Below, piece by piece: positions 57,021-64,000 of a stretch of DNA of 64,000 nt (position 1 is the first letter of the stretch; each line of letters starts with the position of its first letter). A program made the position numbers and the translations under genes. Source of the DNA: Nocardia jejuensis NBRC 103114 (GTDB taxonomy: Bacteria > Actinomycetota > Actinomycetes > Mycobacteriales > Mycobacteriaceae); NCBI RefSeq assembly GCF_001613145.1, contig NZ_BDBU01000005.1:275183-339182 (forward strand), read 5' to 3'. The notes below the pieces were generated by a model. The model was not told the DNA's origin. It ran no database searches and worked only from the letters and a program-made list of their open reading frames with translations.

Positions 57021-58505
57021 GTGGCCATCACCGACATCAAGACGTTCGCCCACCTCACCGAGGCGGATATCGAGAACCTGGGTCGAGAACTCGATTCCAT
57101 CCGCCGCGACGTCGAGTTGTCTCTCGGCGATCGCGACGCCAAGTACATTCGCCGCGTCATCCGGGCGCAGCGACTGCTGGAAACCGCGGCCCGCGCCACG
57201 TTGTTCGGCAGTCGCAACAAATGGGCCTGGCTGGCCGGCACCACCATGCTCTCGGTGGCCAAGATCATCGAGAACATGGAACTCGGGCACAACATCAGCC
57301 ACGGGCAATGGGATTGGATGAACGATCCCGAAATCCACTCCACCAGTTGGGAGTGGGATATGACGGGTACGTCGCCGCAGTGGAAACGCGCGCACAACTA
57401 CTCGCATCACACCTACACCAATATCGTCGGCATGGACGACGATCTCGGCTTCGGCATCCTGCGCATGACGCGCGACGAGGAGTGGAAGCCGATCAACCTG
57501 CTCCAGCCTGCCGCGAATCTGGTGCTGGCCGCGCTGTTCGAGTGGGGTATCGCGCTGCACGATCTCGACGCCGCCAAGGAGCAGATGGGCGAGGCGGGCA
57601 AGGGCTTGTTCTCCGAGCCGAACAAGGCGTTCTGGAAGAAGGCGGGCAAACAGGTCGCCAAGGACTTCGTCATCTATCCCGCGCTCACCGGCCCGGCGTG
57701 GAAGTCGACCCTCAAGGCGAACGCGACCGCGAATCTGGTCCGCAATCTCTGGGCGTACGCGGTGATCTTCTGCGGCCATTTCCCGGACGGCGCGGAGAAA
57801 TTCGCCGAGGAGCAGTTCGAGAACGAGCCGCAGGGCGAATGGTATCTGCGGCAGATGCTCGGCAGCGCCAATTTCGAGGCGGGCCCGGTCATGGCGCTCA
57901 TGAGCGGCAATCTCAGCTTCCAGATCGAACACCACCTGTTCCCCGACCTTCCGAGCAATCGGTACGCGGCGGTATCGGTGAAGGTGCGCGAGTTGTGCGA
58001 CAAGTACGACCTGCCGTACACGACCGGTTCGCTGGGCAAGCAGTATCTGCTGGCATTCCGCACAATTCACAAACTGGCGCTGCCCGATCAGTGGCTCAAG
58101 CGCACCGCGGACGACGCTCCGGAGACCTCCTCCGAGCGCAAGTTCGCCGGAATCACGCTGCCGGCCATGCCCGCGATGCCGTCGATGCCCGCCATGCCGG
58201 CAATGCCGAACAGCGGTGAATGGAAGGCGAAAGCCACCAGCAGCGAATGGCTCGCCGCCAGCAGCGAATGGCTCGCCAAGCATCACCTGGCCGGCGTGGA
58301 CCCCGAGACGGGTCAGCGTCGCGGACTGCGGTCGGCGATGCAGGAGGCCAAGGTGGCGCTGAAGGAAAAGGCGCAGCACGAGAAGGAAGTATTGCGCGAG
58401 GCGAAGGCCGCGCTGCAGGAAAAGGCCAGGGCGGAAAAGGCTTTGCTGCAGGAGAAGGCGGGCCGCAAGCGGACGCTTCCGCGCTTTCGGCGAGCCATTA
58501 ACTAG
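57021..58505 (+). CDS. Membrane acyl-CoA desaturase, DesA3 paralogue with long C-terminal extension
   Basis: A 494-residue di-iron membrane desaturase. Histidine boxes are HNISH (90-94), HNYSHH (125-130) and QIEHH further on; hydrophobic stretches flank them. Residues up to about 375 align well with the second copy (58.6 kb). Beyond that, this copy has an extra tail: a run of MPAMP/MPSMP units (about 381-397), twin SSEW segments, then a Lys/Glu/Ala coiled coil (about 441-485) and a basic end. The GTG start is preceded by GAAGGA. It follows the reductase gene by 134 bp, so the pair probably forms one electron-transfer system. Confidence 0.92.
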   Translation: MAITDIKTFAHLTEADIENLGRELDSIRRDVELSLGDRDAKYIRRVIRAQRLLETAARATLFGSRNKWAWLAGTTMLSVAKIIENMELGHNISHGQWDWMNDPEIHSTSWEWDMTGTSPQWKRAHNYSHHTYTNIVGMDDDLGFGILRMTRDEEWKPINLLQPAANLVLAALFEWGIALHDLDAAKEQMGEAGKGLFSEPNKAFWKKAGKQVAKDFVIYPALTGPAWKSTLKANATANLVRNLWAYAVIFCGHFPDGAEKFAEEQFENEPQGEWYLRQMLGSANFEAGPVMALMSGNLSFQIEHHLFPDLPSNRYAAVSVKVRELCDKYDLPYTTGSLGKQYLLAFRTIHKLALPDQWLKRTADDAPETSSERKFAGITLPAMPAMPSMPAMPAMPNSGEWKAKATSSEWLAASSEWLAKHHLAGVDPETGQRRGLRSAMQEAKVALKEKAQHEKEVLREAKAALQEKARAEKALLQEKAGRKRTLPRFRRAIN

Positions 58506-58558
58506 CAGATGATTATCACGAACGCAATGCGGCGTTCGACACGTCCAGGATTCGATCA

Positions 58559-58597
58559 GCCGTAACCTACGGAGCCGTAACCTACGGTACTGTAACC
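58559..58597 (+). promoter_or_regulatory. Triple TAACC motif with 15-bp spacing at the second desaturase start
   Basis: Two copies of CCGTAACCTACGG (5-bp arms CCGTA/TACGG around ACC) and a third partial copy CTGTAACCCGC place TAACC at 58563, 58578 and 58593, each 15 bp apart. The last ends 3 bp before the ATG at 58601. A repressor bound here would block the promoter and ribosome access. The regulator is unknown. Confidence 0.6.
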
Positions 58598-58600
58598 CGC

Positions 58601-59854
58601 ATGGCAATCTCGGATGTCAAGGAATACGCACACCTCACCCCGGAGGACGTCGAAGCGATCGGGGCGGAACTGGACGCCATCCGCCGCGAGATCGAATCCG
58701 CCAGAGGTGAGGTCGACGCCAGATACATTCGCAATGTGATCCGCCTGCAGCGCGCGCTCGAGATCAGCGGACGCGGTGTGCTTTTCTTCAGTCTGTTCCC
58801 GCCCGCATGGCTGGCCGGTGTGGCGTTGCTCGGCACCGCCAAGATCATCGAGAACATGGAGATCGGCCACAACGTCATGCACGGCCAGTGGGACTGGATG
58901 AACGATCCCGAAGTCCACTCGACCAAATGGGAATGGGACAACGCCGGCCCCTCCGAGCACTGGAAGATCACCCACAACTTCCTGCACCACAAGTACACCA
59001 ATGTGCTGGGCATGGACGACGACATCGGTTACGGCCTGCTGCGCGTCACCCGCGATCAGCGGTGGTCTCCGTTCTATCTCGGCCAGCCCGTGTACAACCT
59101 GCTGCTGCAGATGTTCTTCGAATACGGCGTCGCCATCCAGCATTTGGAATTGGGCAAGGTCGCCAAGAAGAAGTGGGCCGCGGACAGCCCCGAGCGCATT
59201 GCGTTCGAAGCGGATCGTGCGCTGGTCCTGAAGAAGATCGGCAAGCAGGCCGCCAAGGACTACCTGATCTTCCCGCTGCTCACCGGACCGTCCTTCCTGG
59301 GGACGCTGACCGCCAATCTCGCCGCCAATGTGGTGCGCAATGTGTGGACCAACGCGGTCATCTTCTGCGGCCATTTCCCGGACGGCGCGGAGAAGTTCAC
59401 CAAGGCCGATATCGACGGGGAAACCCAGGGCCAGTGGTACCTGCGCCAGATGCTCGGCAGCGCCAATATCTCCGGTGGCCAGCTCATGCACTTCATGACC
59501 GGCAACCTGAGCCACCAGATCGAGCACCACCTGTTCCCCGACCTGCCCTCGCGCCGCCTGGGCGATATCGCGGTGCGGGTGCGGGCCATGTGCGACAAGT
59601 ACGACCTGCCGTACACCACCGGCTCGCTGCCGGTGCAGTACTTCAAGTCCTGGCGCACCATCATGAAGCTGTCGCTGCCCAACAAGTACCTGAGCCGCGG
59701 CACCGACGACGCTCCGGAGACCAAGTCGGAGAAGGTGTTCGGCGGCGTCGCGGTGATCGATCCGGCCACCGGTCGCCGCAAGGGCCTGCGCACCGCGCTG
59801 AAGGAAGGTCGTCGCCGCCTGACCCGCCGCGACGACCACGCCCTCGTCGGCTGA
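58601..59854 (+). CDS. desA3: Stearoyl-CoA 9-desaturase DesA3
   Basis: A 417-residue membrane di-iron desaturase, similar in length and sequence to M. tuberculosis DesA3 (Rv3229c), which makes oleoyl-CoA from stearoyl-CoA. Histidine boxes are HNVMH, HNFLHH and QIEHH. Other conserved parts are NAVIFCGHFPDGAEKF, GQWYLRQMLGSANI and KYDLPYTTGS. The N-terminus (AISDVKEYAHLT) equals the family start, supporting the ATG at 58601. The 3-copy TAACC operator directly abuts it. It needs the reductase at 55.7 kb for electrons. The shorter C-terminus than the neighbouring paralogue suggests this is the canonical enzyme. Confidence 0.94.
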   Translation: MAISDVKEYAHLTPEDVEAIGAELDAIRREIESARGEVDARYIRNVIRLQRALEISGRGVLFFSLFPPAWLAGVALLGTAKIIENMEIGHNVMHGQWDWMNDPEVHSTKWEWDNAGPSEHWKITHNFLHHKYTNVLGMDDDIGYGLLRVTRDQRWSPFYLGQPVYNLLLQMFFEYGVAIQHLELGKVAKKKWAADSPERIAFEADRALVLKKIGKQAAKDYLIFPLLTGPSFLGTLTANLAANVVRNVWTNAVIFCGHFPDGAEKFTKADIDGETQGQWYLRQMLGSANISGGQLMHFMTGNLSHQIEHHLFPDLPSRRLGDIAVRVRAMCDKYDLPYTTGSLPVQYFKSWRTIMKLSLPNKYLSRGTDDAPETKSEKVFGGVAVIDPATGRRKGLRTALKEGRRRLTRRDDHALVG

Positions 59855-59872
59855 TCTCTCGAACCGAGCACC

Positions 59873-59906
59873 CGCGTCCCCCGTCGGAATTCCGACGGGG
59901 GACGCG
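59873..59906. terminator. Intrinsic terminator of desA3
   Basis: A perfect 17-bp inverted repeat CGCGTCCCCCGTCGGAA/TTCCGACGGGGGACGCG (tip opens as loop), followed by GTCTTTC on the plus strand. Confidence 0.85.
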
Positions 59907-59970
59907 GTCTTTCACGCACCGGGCCAGGGTGCCAGGAGCGCGTGCGAGCCCGCCTGGTTCACTGGGGGCC

Positions 59971-60633
59971 GTGTGTGCCGATGGTCCGATAACCCCTGGT
60001 GAGTGTCTCAGCGTCTACGACGCGATCCGATTGCGCCGCGACGTCCGCGCGGAGTTCTCCGGCGATGTCGTGGACGACGCCACCCTGCTGCGGATTCTCG
60101 AGGCCGCGCATCGCGCCCCCAGCGTGGGCAACTCGATGCCGTGGGACTTCGTGGTGATCCGGGATCCGGCCACCCTGAACAAGTTCGCCGATCACGTGGC
60201 GGACAAGCGCCGTGAATTCCGGGACGCGCTGCCCGAGGATCGCGCGGAGACGTTCACGCCCATCAAGATCGAGGGCATCGTCGAATCCGGGACCGGGATC
60301 GTGGTCACCCACAACCAGTCTCGCGGCGGAACGCACGTGCTCGGCCGGGCCTCCGTCCCGGAGACCGGCATCTACTCCACGATTCTGTCGATCCAGAATC
60401 TCTGGCTGGCGGCCACCGCCGAGGGCGTCGGCGTCGGCTGGGTCAGCTTCTACGACACGCCTGTGCTGGCAGACCTGCTGAATCTGCCCGAGCACGTGCG
60501 ACCGGTGGCCTGGCTGTGCGTGGGCCCGGTGCGCGAATTCCAGTCGGTCCCCGATCTGGAGCGTTTCGGCTGGCGCACCCGCCGCCCGCTAGAGGCTGCC
60601 GTCCACTGGGAACAGTTCGCTTCCCGCCCCTGA
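59971..60633 (+). CDS. bluB: 5,6-dimethylbenzimidazole synthase-like flavoprotein (BluB family)
   Basis: A 220-residue nitroreductase-fold protein of the BluB type, which cannibalises FMNH2 to form the lower ligand of vitamin B12. Typical parts are YDAIRLRRDVRAEFSG, RILEAAHRAPSVGNSMPWDFVVIRD, ETGIYSTILSIQNLWLAATAEGVGVGWVSFYD and RPVAWLCVGPVREF. The GTG at 59971 has GGGGG just upstream. No other cobalamin gene or cobalamin riboswitch is nearby, so it stands alone. A generic nitroreductase is the alternative; the RRDVR motif favours BluB. Confidence 0.85.
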   Translation: MCADGPITPGECLSVYDAIRLRRDVRAEFSGDVVDDATLLRILEAAHRAPSVGNSMPWDFVVIRDPATLNKFADHVADKRREFRDALPEDRAETFTPIKIEGIVESGTGIVVTHNQSRGGTHVLGRASVPETGIYSTILSIQNLWLAATAEGVGVGWVSFYDTPVLADLLNLPEHVRPVAWLCVGPVREFQSVPDLERFGWRTRRPLEAAVHWEQFASRP

Positions 60634-60658
60634 AACCCGAAGCCCCTGAAACCCGAAA

Positions 60659-60684
60659 CCCCGATCCGCGCAAGCGAATCGGGG
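60659..60684 (-). terminator. Hairpin terminator between bluB and a secreted-protein gene
   Basis: CCCCGATCCGC pairs with GCGAATCGGGG (one mismatch) around CGCAA-type loop bases; the minus strand continues TTTCGGGTTTC. A 16-bp direct repeat CCCCTGAAACCCGAA(A/G) precedes it on the plus strand. Confidence 0.55.
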
Positions 60685-60709
60685 CGCACGAGCGGGAGCC
60701 GGGTTCGGC

Positions 60710-61168
60710 TCAGAGCGAGCTTCCGGTCACGGTGATCTGATCGACCTGCAGGATCGGGTCGCCGGATTTCTCGCGGCCGGTGACGGTGACCGTCGCGGTG
60801 AAAAGGTCACCGTAGTGGACGTTGTCGAGCGCCTGCCCCTCGAGACCCACGCGATCGCCGTCGAGAATGGCGTATCGACCGGGGTCCGCCGTGACGAAGG
60901 CGACGAAGCCACCCGGGGCGGTGGAGTACACCTCGCCGTAGACCACCGACTGCGCACCGGCGTGTTCGGTGTGTTCGCAGACCATGCGGGTGAAGTCGTC
61001 GAACGGCAGGGTCGAGCGTTCCACACCGGCGATGCCCCGGCAGCCGGCGGTTCCGGTGAGATCCAGTGGCGCGGCGTGCGCCTGGGCGGAGACGCCCACG
61101 ATGAGCGATGCGGCGGTGATGCCGATCAAGACGGTCAGGACGGGCAAAACAGAGGTTCTGGCATTCAT
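60710..61168 (-). CDS. Secreted protein, unknown function
   Basis: A 152-residue predicted exported protein. The N-terminus MNARTSVLPVLTVLIGITAASLI is a signal peptide, cleaved probably after HAA. The mature part, about 115 residues, is beta-rich with two cysteines (TAGCRGIAG and RMVCEHTEH) and ends in alternating Val/Thr strands typical of a small beta-sandwich or OB-like barrel. AGGGA lies about 10 nt before the ATG at 61168. Several Mycobacteriales secreted proteins have this look, but no function is known to me. Confidence 0.72.
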   Translation of the reverse strand: MNARTSVLPVLTVLIGITAASLIVGVSAQAHAAPLDLTGTAGCRGIAGVERSTLPFDDFTRMVCEHTEHAGAQSVVYGEVYSTAPGGFVAFVTADPGRYAILDGDRVGLEGQALDNVHYGDLFTATVTVTGREKSGDPILQVDQITVTGSSL

Positions 61169-61356
61169 GATCGAGTCCCTGATGTAGGAGGCTCTACTTC
61201 GGGTAACCGAAATAGGGGGCCCGCAAACGCCCGCCCCGCCGATCCGGGGCTCTCCGGGACACCGAATCGACCCGCCCCGGCCTGCCGACCAGCGGATTCC
61301 CGGTCGCTCGACAAACCGAGAATCCGATGCGCCGACGGCCGGGAATCGAGCGGAAA

Positions 61357-62652
61357 TCAGACCCGCTCGAGAACCGCGGAGGCGCCGATACCGCCGGCGG
61401 CGCAGATGCCCAGCAGTGCCGTGGACTTGCCGGAGCGAGCCAATTCGTTGGCCATGGTGGTGACCATGCGGGCGCCGGTCGCGCCGAACGGGTGCCCGAG
61501 GGAGACCGAGCCGCCGTGGACATTGAGCTTGTCGATGTCGATGCGCCCGACCGCCGTATCGCGGTCCAGGCGGGTCTTGGCCCACTCGTCGCTGGCGAGG
61601 GCTTCCACGACCGAGAGGGTCTGCGCGGCGAAGGCCTCGTGGATATCGACGAAATCGATATCGCTCAACGACAATCCGGCCTTGTCCAGGGCCCGGGGCA
61701 TGGAGATGGCCGGGCCGATCAGGACCTGATCGCGCGGGTCGACGCTGACGAAACTCCAGGAGCGGAACGCGGCCAGCGGCGTGTAGCCGAGTTCGAGGGC
61801 CTTCTCCTCGCTCATCAGCAGCACCGCGGACGCGCCGTCGGTGAGCGGGCTGGCATTGCCCGCGGTGACGGTGCCGTTCTTGGCGAAAACCGGTGCGAGC
61901 CCGGCGAGTTTCCCGACGCTGGTGCCGGGGCGGACCAGGCCGTCGCGGCCGATGGTCTTGCCCTCGGGAGTGGTCACCGGCACCACTTCGTCGTCGAAGC
62001 GTCCGGATTCGATGGCCGCGGCGGCGCGATGGTGTGAGCGCGCCGCGAACTCGTCCTGCGCGGCACGCGAAATGCCATGGATGCGAGCCATTTTCTCGGC
62101 CGACTCACCCATCACCTCGCCGGTGGTGCGCTCCTGGATCTTGGGACGACTGGGCAGGATGTCGGTGAACGGGGCGAGCTGCGCGACCGCGGACAAGTAG
62201 TCCTTCGGCTTGGGCTTGCCCAGCGCCAGGGGCGCGGCGGCGTGCACGATCTTCTGCGGCAGTTTCACTTCCGCGTTGCTGGTGGAGTCGCTGCCACCGG
62301 CGATCATGACGTCGTATTCGCCGCGCTCGATGGCCGCAGCCGCCGAGGTCACGGCCTGCAGACCGGAGGCGCACGCGCGCGTCACGGTGTAGCCCTCACA
62401 CCCCGGATCCAGTTGCAGGTCCAGGGCGATCTCGCGCGCGATGTTGGGCGCGCCGCTGGGCAGGATCACCCCGCCCCACACGATCGACTGCACGAGCGAT
62501 GCCGGTAGCGCGGTCCGCTCGAGGAGTCCGCGCACGGCGGCGTCCGCCAGATCGATGGAGTCCATCCGCGTGTAGTCGGTGAACGCCCGCACGAACGGGG
62601 TCCGGACACCGGACACGATGACAGCACGGCGGCGAGCACCCTTGGTAGCCAC
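61357..62652 (-). CDS. Acetyl-CoA C-acyltransferase (thiolase, FadI/FadA type)
   Basis: A 431-residue degradative thiolase that cleaves 3-ketoacyl-CoA with CoA in beta-oxidation. The nucleophile is C94 in TRACASG, the histidine is in DIHEAFAAQ, and the second cysteine in GICAAGGIG. NVHGGSVSLGHPFGATGAR is the conserved loop. The sequence resembles FadI-type long-chain thiolases, which normally partner with a FadJ-like hydratase/dehydrogenase; none is in this window. GTG 62652 has GGAAGGAAA upstream and is preferred over 62688. A single-gene unit with a weak hairpin before it. Confidence 0.93.
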   Translation of the reverse strand: MATKGARRRAVIVSGVRTPFVRAFTDYTRMDSIDLADAAVRGLLERTALPASLVQSIVWGGVILPSGAPNIAREIALDLQLDPGCEGYTVTRACASGLQAVTSAAAAIERGEYDVMIAGGSDSTSNAEVKLPQKIVHAAAPLALGKPKPKDYLSAVAQLAPFTDILPSRPKIQERTTGEVMGESAEKMARIHGISRAAQDEFAARSHHRAAAAIESGRFDDEVVPVTTPEGKTIGRDGLVRPGTSVGKLAGLAPVFAKNGTVTAGNASPLTDGASAVLLMSEEKALELGYTPLAAFRSWSFVSVDPRDQVLIGPAISMPRALDKAGLSLSDIDFVDIHEAFAAQTLSVVEALASDEWAKTRLDRDTAVGRIDIDKLNVHGGSVSLGHPFGATGARMVTTMANELARSGKSTALLGICAAGGIGASAVLERV

Positions 62653-62738
62653 GCGATTTCCTTCCAGCAGAGGAGTTCGGGGCACCAAACCTACCGCGAA
62701 GCCGGAAGAAAGGCGATACGCCGTGTAACAGAAAAGGG

Positions 62739-62765
62739 CGACCGGGGCCCGATGAGCCCCGGTCG
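62739..62765 (-). terminator. Intrinsic terminator of hpf
   Basis: A 10-bp GC stem CGACCGGGGC/GCCCCGGTCG with a 7-nt loop; on the minus strand it is followed by CCCTTTTCTGTT. Confidence 0.8.
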
Positions 62766-62785
62766 AGCGGGGGTCCCGAATCTAC

Positions 62786-63514
62786 CTACGCGAGCCGGAT
62801 GAGGCCGTAGTCGAAGGCATGGCGACGATAGACGACCGACGGTCGGTCGGTCTCCTTGTCCTGGAACATGAAGAAATCGTGACCGACGAGCTCCATCTGG
62901 TAGAGGGCGTCGTCGATCGTCATGGGGATCGCGGAGTGTGTCTTGGTGCGCACGACATGGCCGGGACCGGCGTTCTCGCCGTCCAGATCGGAATCGGTGA
63001 GGTGATCGTGCGCGTCGGCGGATCCGTTGCTCGACATGAACAGGGATTCGTCGATCAGACCGGCGGTCGCTTCGGACACCGAGATCGGTGTCTTGTCCCC
63101 ATGGTGAACGCGACGGCGGTCCTTCATCCGGCGTAGCCGGCTCTCCAGCTTCTCCACGGCCATCTCGAGGGCGGCGTAGAAGCTGTCCGCGCACGCTTCG
63201 GCTCGGACCACAGGGCCCTTGCCGCGGGCGGTGATCTCGATTCGCTGGCAGTTCTTGCGTTGGCGACGGTTGCGCTCGTGGGTGAGCTCCACGTCGAAGA
63301 GGTAGATGGTCGGATCGAAGCGTTCCAAGCGAGAAAGCTTGTCCGCCACATGGATTCGGAAATGATCGGGGACTCCACCCTCACCGAGGGTTCGTCCCTT
63401 GACCACGACTTCGGCGTGGGTCTCCTGGCCGGACGAATCGTCCGCGATGAACTCGTCATCGAGCAGCACCGCGGTGTCTGCGTTTTTCATTGAAGGTCGT
63501 GAAGAAGTCGTCAC
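62786..63514 (-). CDS. hpf: Long-form ribosome hibernation promoting factor
   Basis: A 242-residue long-form HPF. The N-terminal S30AE domain (about 25-125) binds the decoding centre (FRIHVADKLSRLERFDPTIYLFDVELTHERN), followed by a charged linker and the C-terminal domain (about 185-242: IPMTIDDALYQMELVGHDFFMFQDKETDRPSVVYRRHAFDYGLI) that dimerises 30S subunits or replaces that function. The GTG at 63514 has GGGAGG 5 nt upstream. M. tuberculosis Rv3241c is the counterpart, next to comF as here. It is expressed when growth stops and protects idle ribosomes. Confidence 0.95.
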   Translation of the reverse strand: MTTSSRPSMKNADTAVLLDDEFIADDSSGQETHAEVVVKGRTLGEGGVPDHFRIHVADKLSRLERFDPTIYLFDVELTHERNRRQRKNCQRIEITARGKGPVVRAEACADSFYAALEMAVEKLESRLRRMKDRRRVHHGDKTPISVSEATAGLIDESLFMSSNGSADAHDHLTDSDLDGENAGPGHVVRTKTHSAIPMTIDDALYQMELVGHDFFMFQDKETDRPSVVYRRHAFDYGLIRLA

Positions 63515-63699
63515 GCGTACCTCCCGGATCTGGCCGCACAAGCCGCTCGTGCGGCGGGAAAAGAACGTGTGCCGATCGATGAGCTCGCATCGGCACATTC
63601 GGTCCGAGGCGCCACCTCCAAACTTGCGGTTCGGGTGTCTGATCGCGACGCTAGTACGCCAGCGACCTGTCCGCCAGTGTTCACGCAAATTTTGAAGAA

Positions 63700-64000
63700 T
63701 CAAGCCGCGCAGGTTACCAGCGCGGCACGAACCATCACTCTCGCCTCAGCCAGCACTCGTACCGATTCACTCACTGTGGCCCCGGTGGTCAGCACGTCGT
63801 CGAGGAGCACTACCTCGGCGTTTGCCGGAAATGACCCGATCGGCGGGCAGTGCGGAGCCAGCATGATCCGGCCGCGCAGATTGTGCTGGCGATCGCTCAC
63901 TCCGAGGCCGACCGAATCGCGCACACCCGGGCGCGTGCCCAGCATTCGCGCCGGTCGGCAATCGGGCAGCCAACTCGCCGCGACGCTCGCGACACGCACG
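63700..64000 (-). CDS. ComF-family phosphoribosyltransferase-like protein (truncated by window edge)
   Basis: The C-terminal 100 or so residues of a ComF-type protein; the 5' end lies outside the window. VVLLDDVLTTGATVSES is the PRPP-binding motif of type I phosphoribosyltransferases, and VSDRQHNLRGRIML matches the RxxNLxG segment that precedes it in ComF. ComF proteins take part in DNA uptake in some bacteria; in actinobacteria their role is unclear. It is the gene before hpf on the same strand, the same order as Rv3242c-Rv3241c in M. tuberculosis. Confidence 0.88.
   Translation of the reverse strand, partial: VRVASVAASWLPDCRPARMLGTRPGVRDSVGLGVSDRQHNLRGRIMLAPHCPPIGSFPANAEVVLLDDVLTTGATVSESVRVLAEARVMVRAALVTCAA

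Noticed and set aside
59855..59970. Cobalamin riboswitch before bluB
   Set aside because: The 116-bp gap holds only the desA3 terminator and no B12-box-like element.
62722..62732. Second copy of the GTGTAACA operator half near the hpf terminator
   Set aside because: Only a single half-site with no symmetric partner, and not near a promoter.

Overview
The window is high-GC actinobacterial DNA with frequent GTG/TTG starts, GTGA/ATGA stop-start overlaps and strong hairpin terminators. It most likely comes from Nocardia or a close relative in the Mycobacteriales. From about 20.8 kb to the right end, gene content and much of the gene order match what I recall of Mycobacterium tuberculosis H37Rv Rv3205c-Rv3242c: TIGR02569 protein, moeZ, DUF3152 protease, TetR, DUF3107, rhlE, PQQ-like protein, gpm2, whiB1, pdtaS, biotinyl protein, rshA/sigH, SRAP protein, aroA, rsgA, desA3 and its reductase, secA1, hpf, comF. 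The narK-nirBD-hemD-like-cbiX block resembles Rv0252-Rv0261c. I see no phage, insertion sequence, CRISPR array, tRNA or rRNA gene. Names rest on motifs and recalled family knowledge; no database search was run.

Layout. 0-1.4 kb: a truncated gene whose C-terminal part looks like an RNase H fold. 1.5-9.1 kb: a five-gene, minus-strand catabolic operon (FAD monooxygenase, serine hydrolase, acyl-CoA synthetase, D-aminoacylase-type amidohydrolase, short-chain dehydrogenase) divergent from a TetR regulator, with a perfect palindrome between them. 9.1-20.8 kb: nitrogen assimilation. A narK-nirB-nirD operon continues into a HemD-like regulator and a sirohydrochlorin chelatase-like protein, which would link nitrite reductase to its siroheme cofactor. 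A GlnR-type four-half-site box lies upstream. A GntR/MFS pair and a second NarK follow.

20.8-36.4 kb: sulfur-carrier activation (MoeZ), several conserved Mycobacteriales genes, and a DEAD-box helicase with a roughly 770-residue repetitive basic tail. 36.4-41.1 kb: regulation. whiB1 has a CRP/GlxR-like site; pdtaS, the 24-codon bL37 ribosomal protein gene and the thiol-stress pair sigH-rshA follow. sigH has two plausible starts and its own sigma-H-type promoter. 41.1-49.9 kb: a MarR-controlled drug exporter, a SRAP protein, an aldehyde dehydrogenase, aroA and rsgA.

50.2-64 kb: secA1, then a lipid cluster (WS/DGAT-like protein, a small conserved protein, a ferredoxin-reductase-type electron donor, two DesA3-type acyl-CoA desaturases). 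The reductase and the second desaturase share TAACC motifs spaced exactly 15 bp apart. After that come a BluB-like flavoprotein, a thiolase, hpf and a truncated comF.

The points most worth following up are the helicase tail, the two-start sigH with its promoter, the 15-bp-phased motif over the desaturase system, the altered catalytic motif of the WS/DGAT protein, and the uncharacterised TetR-controlled catabolic operon. I did not find an unmistakable new defence or mobile system.
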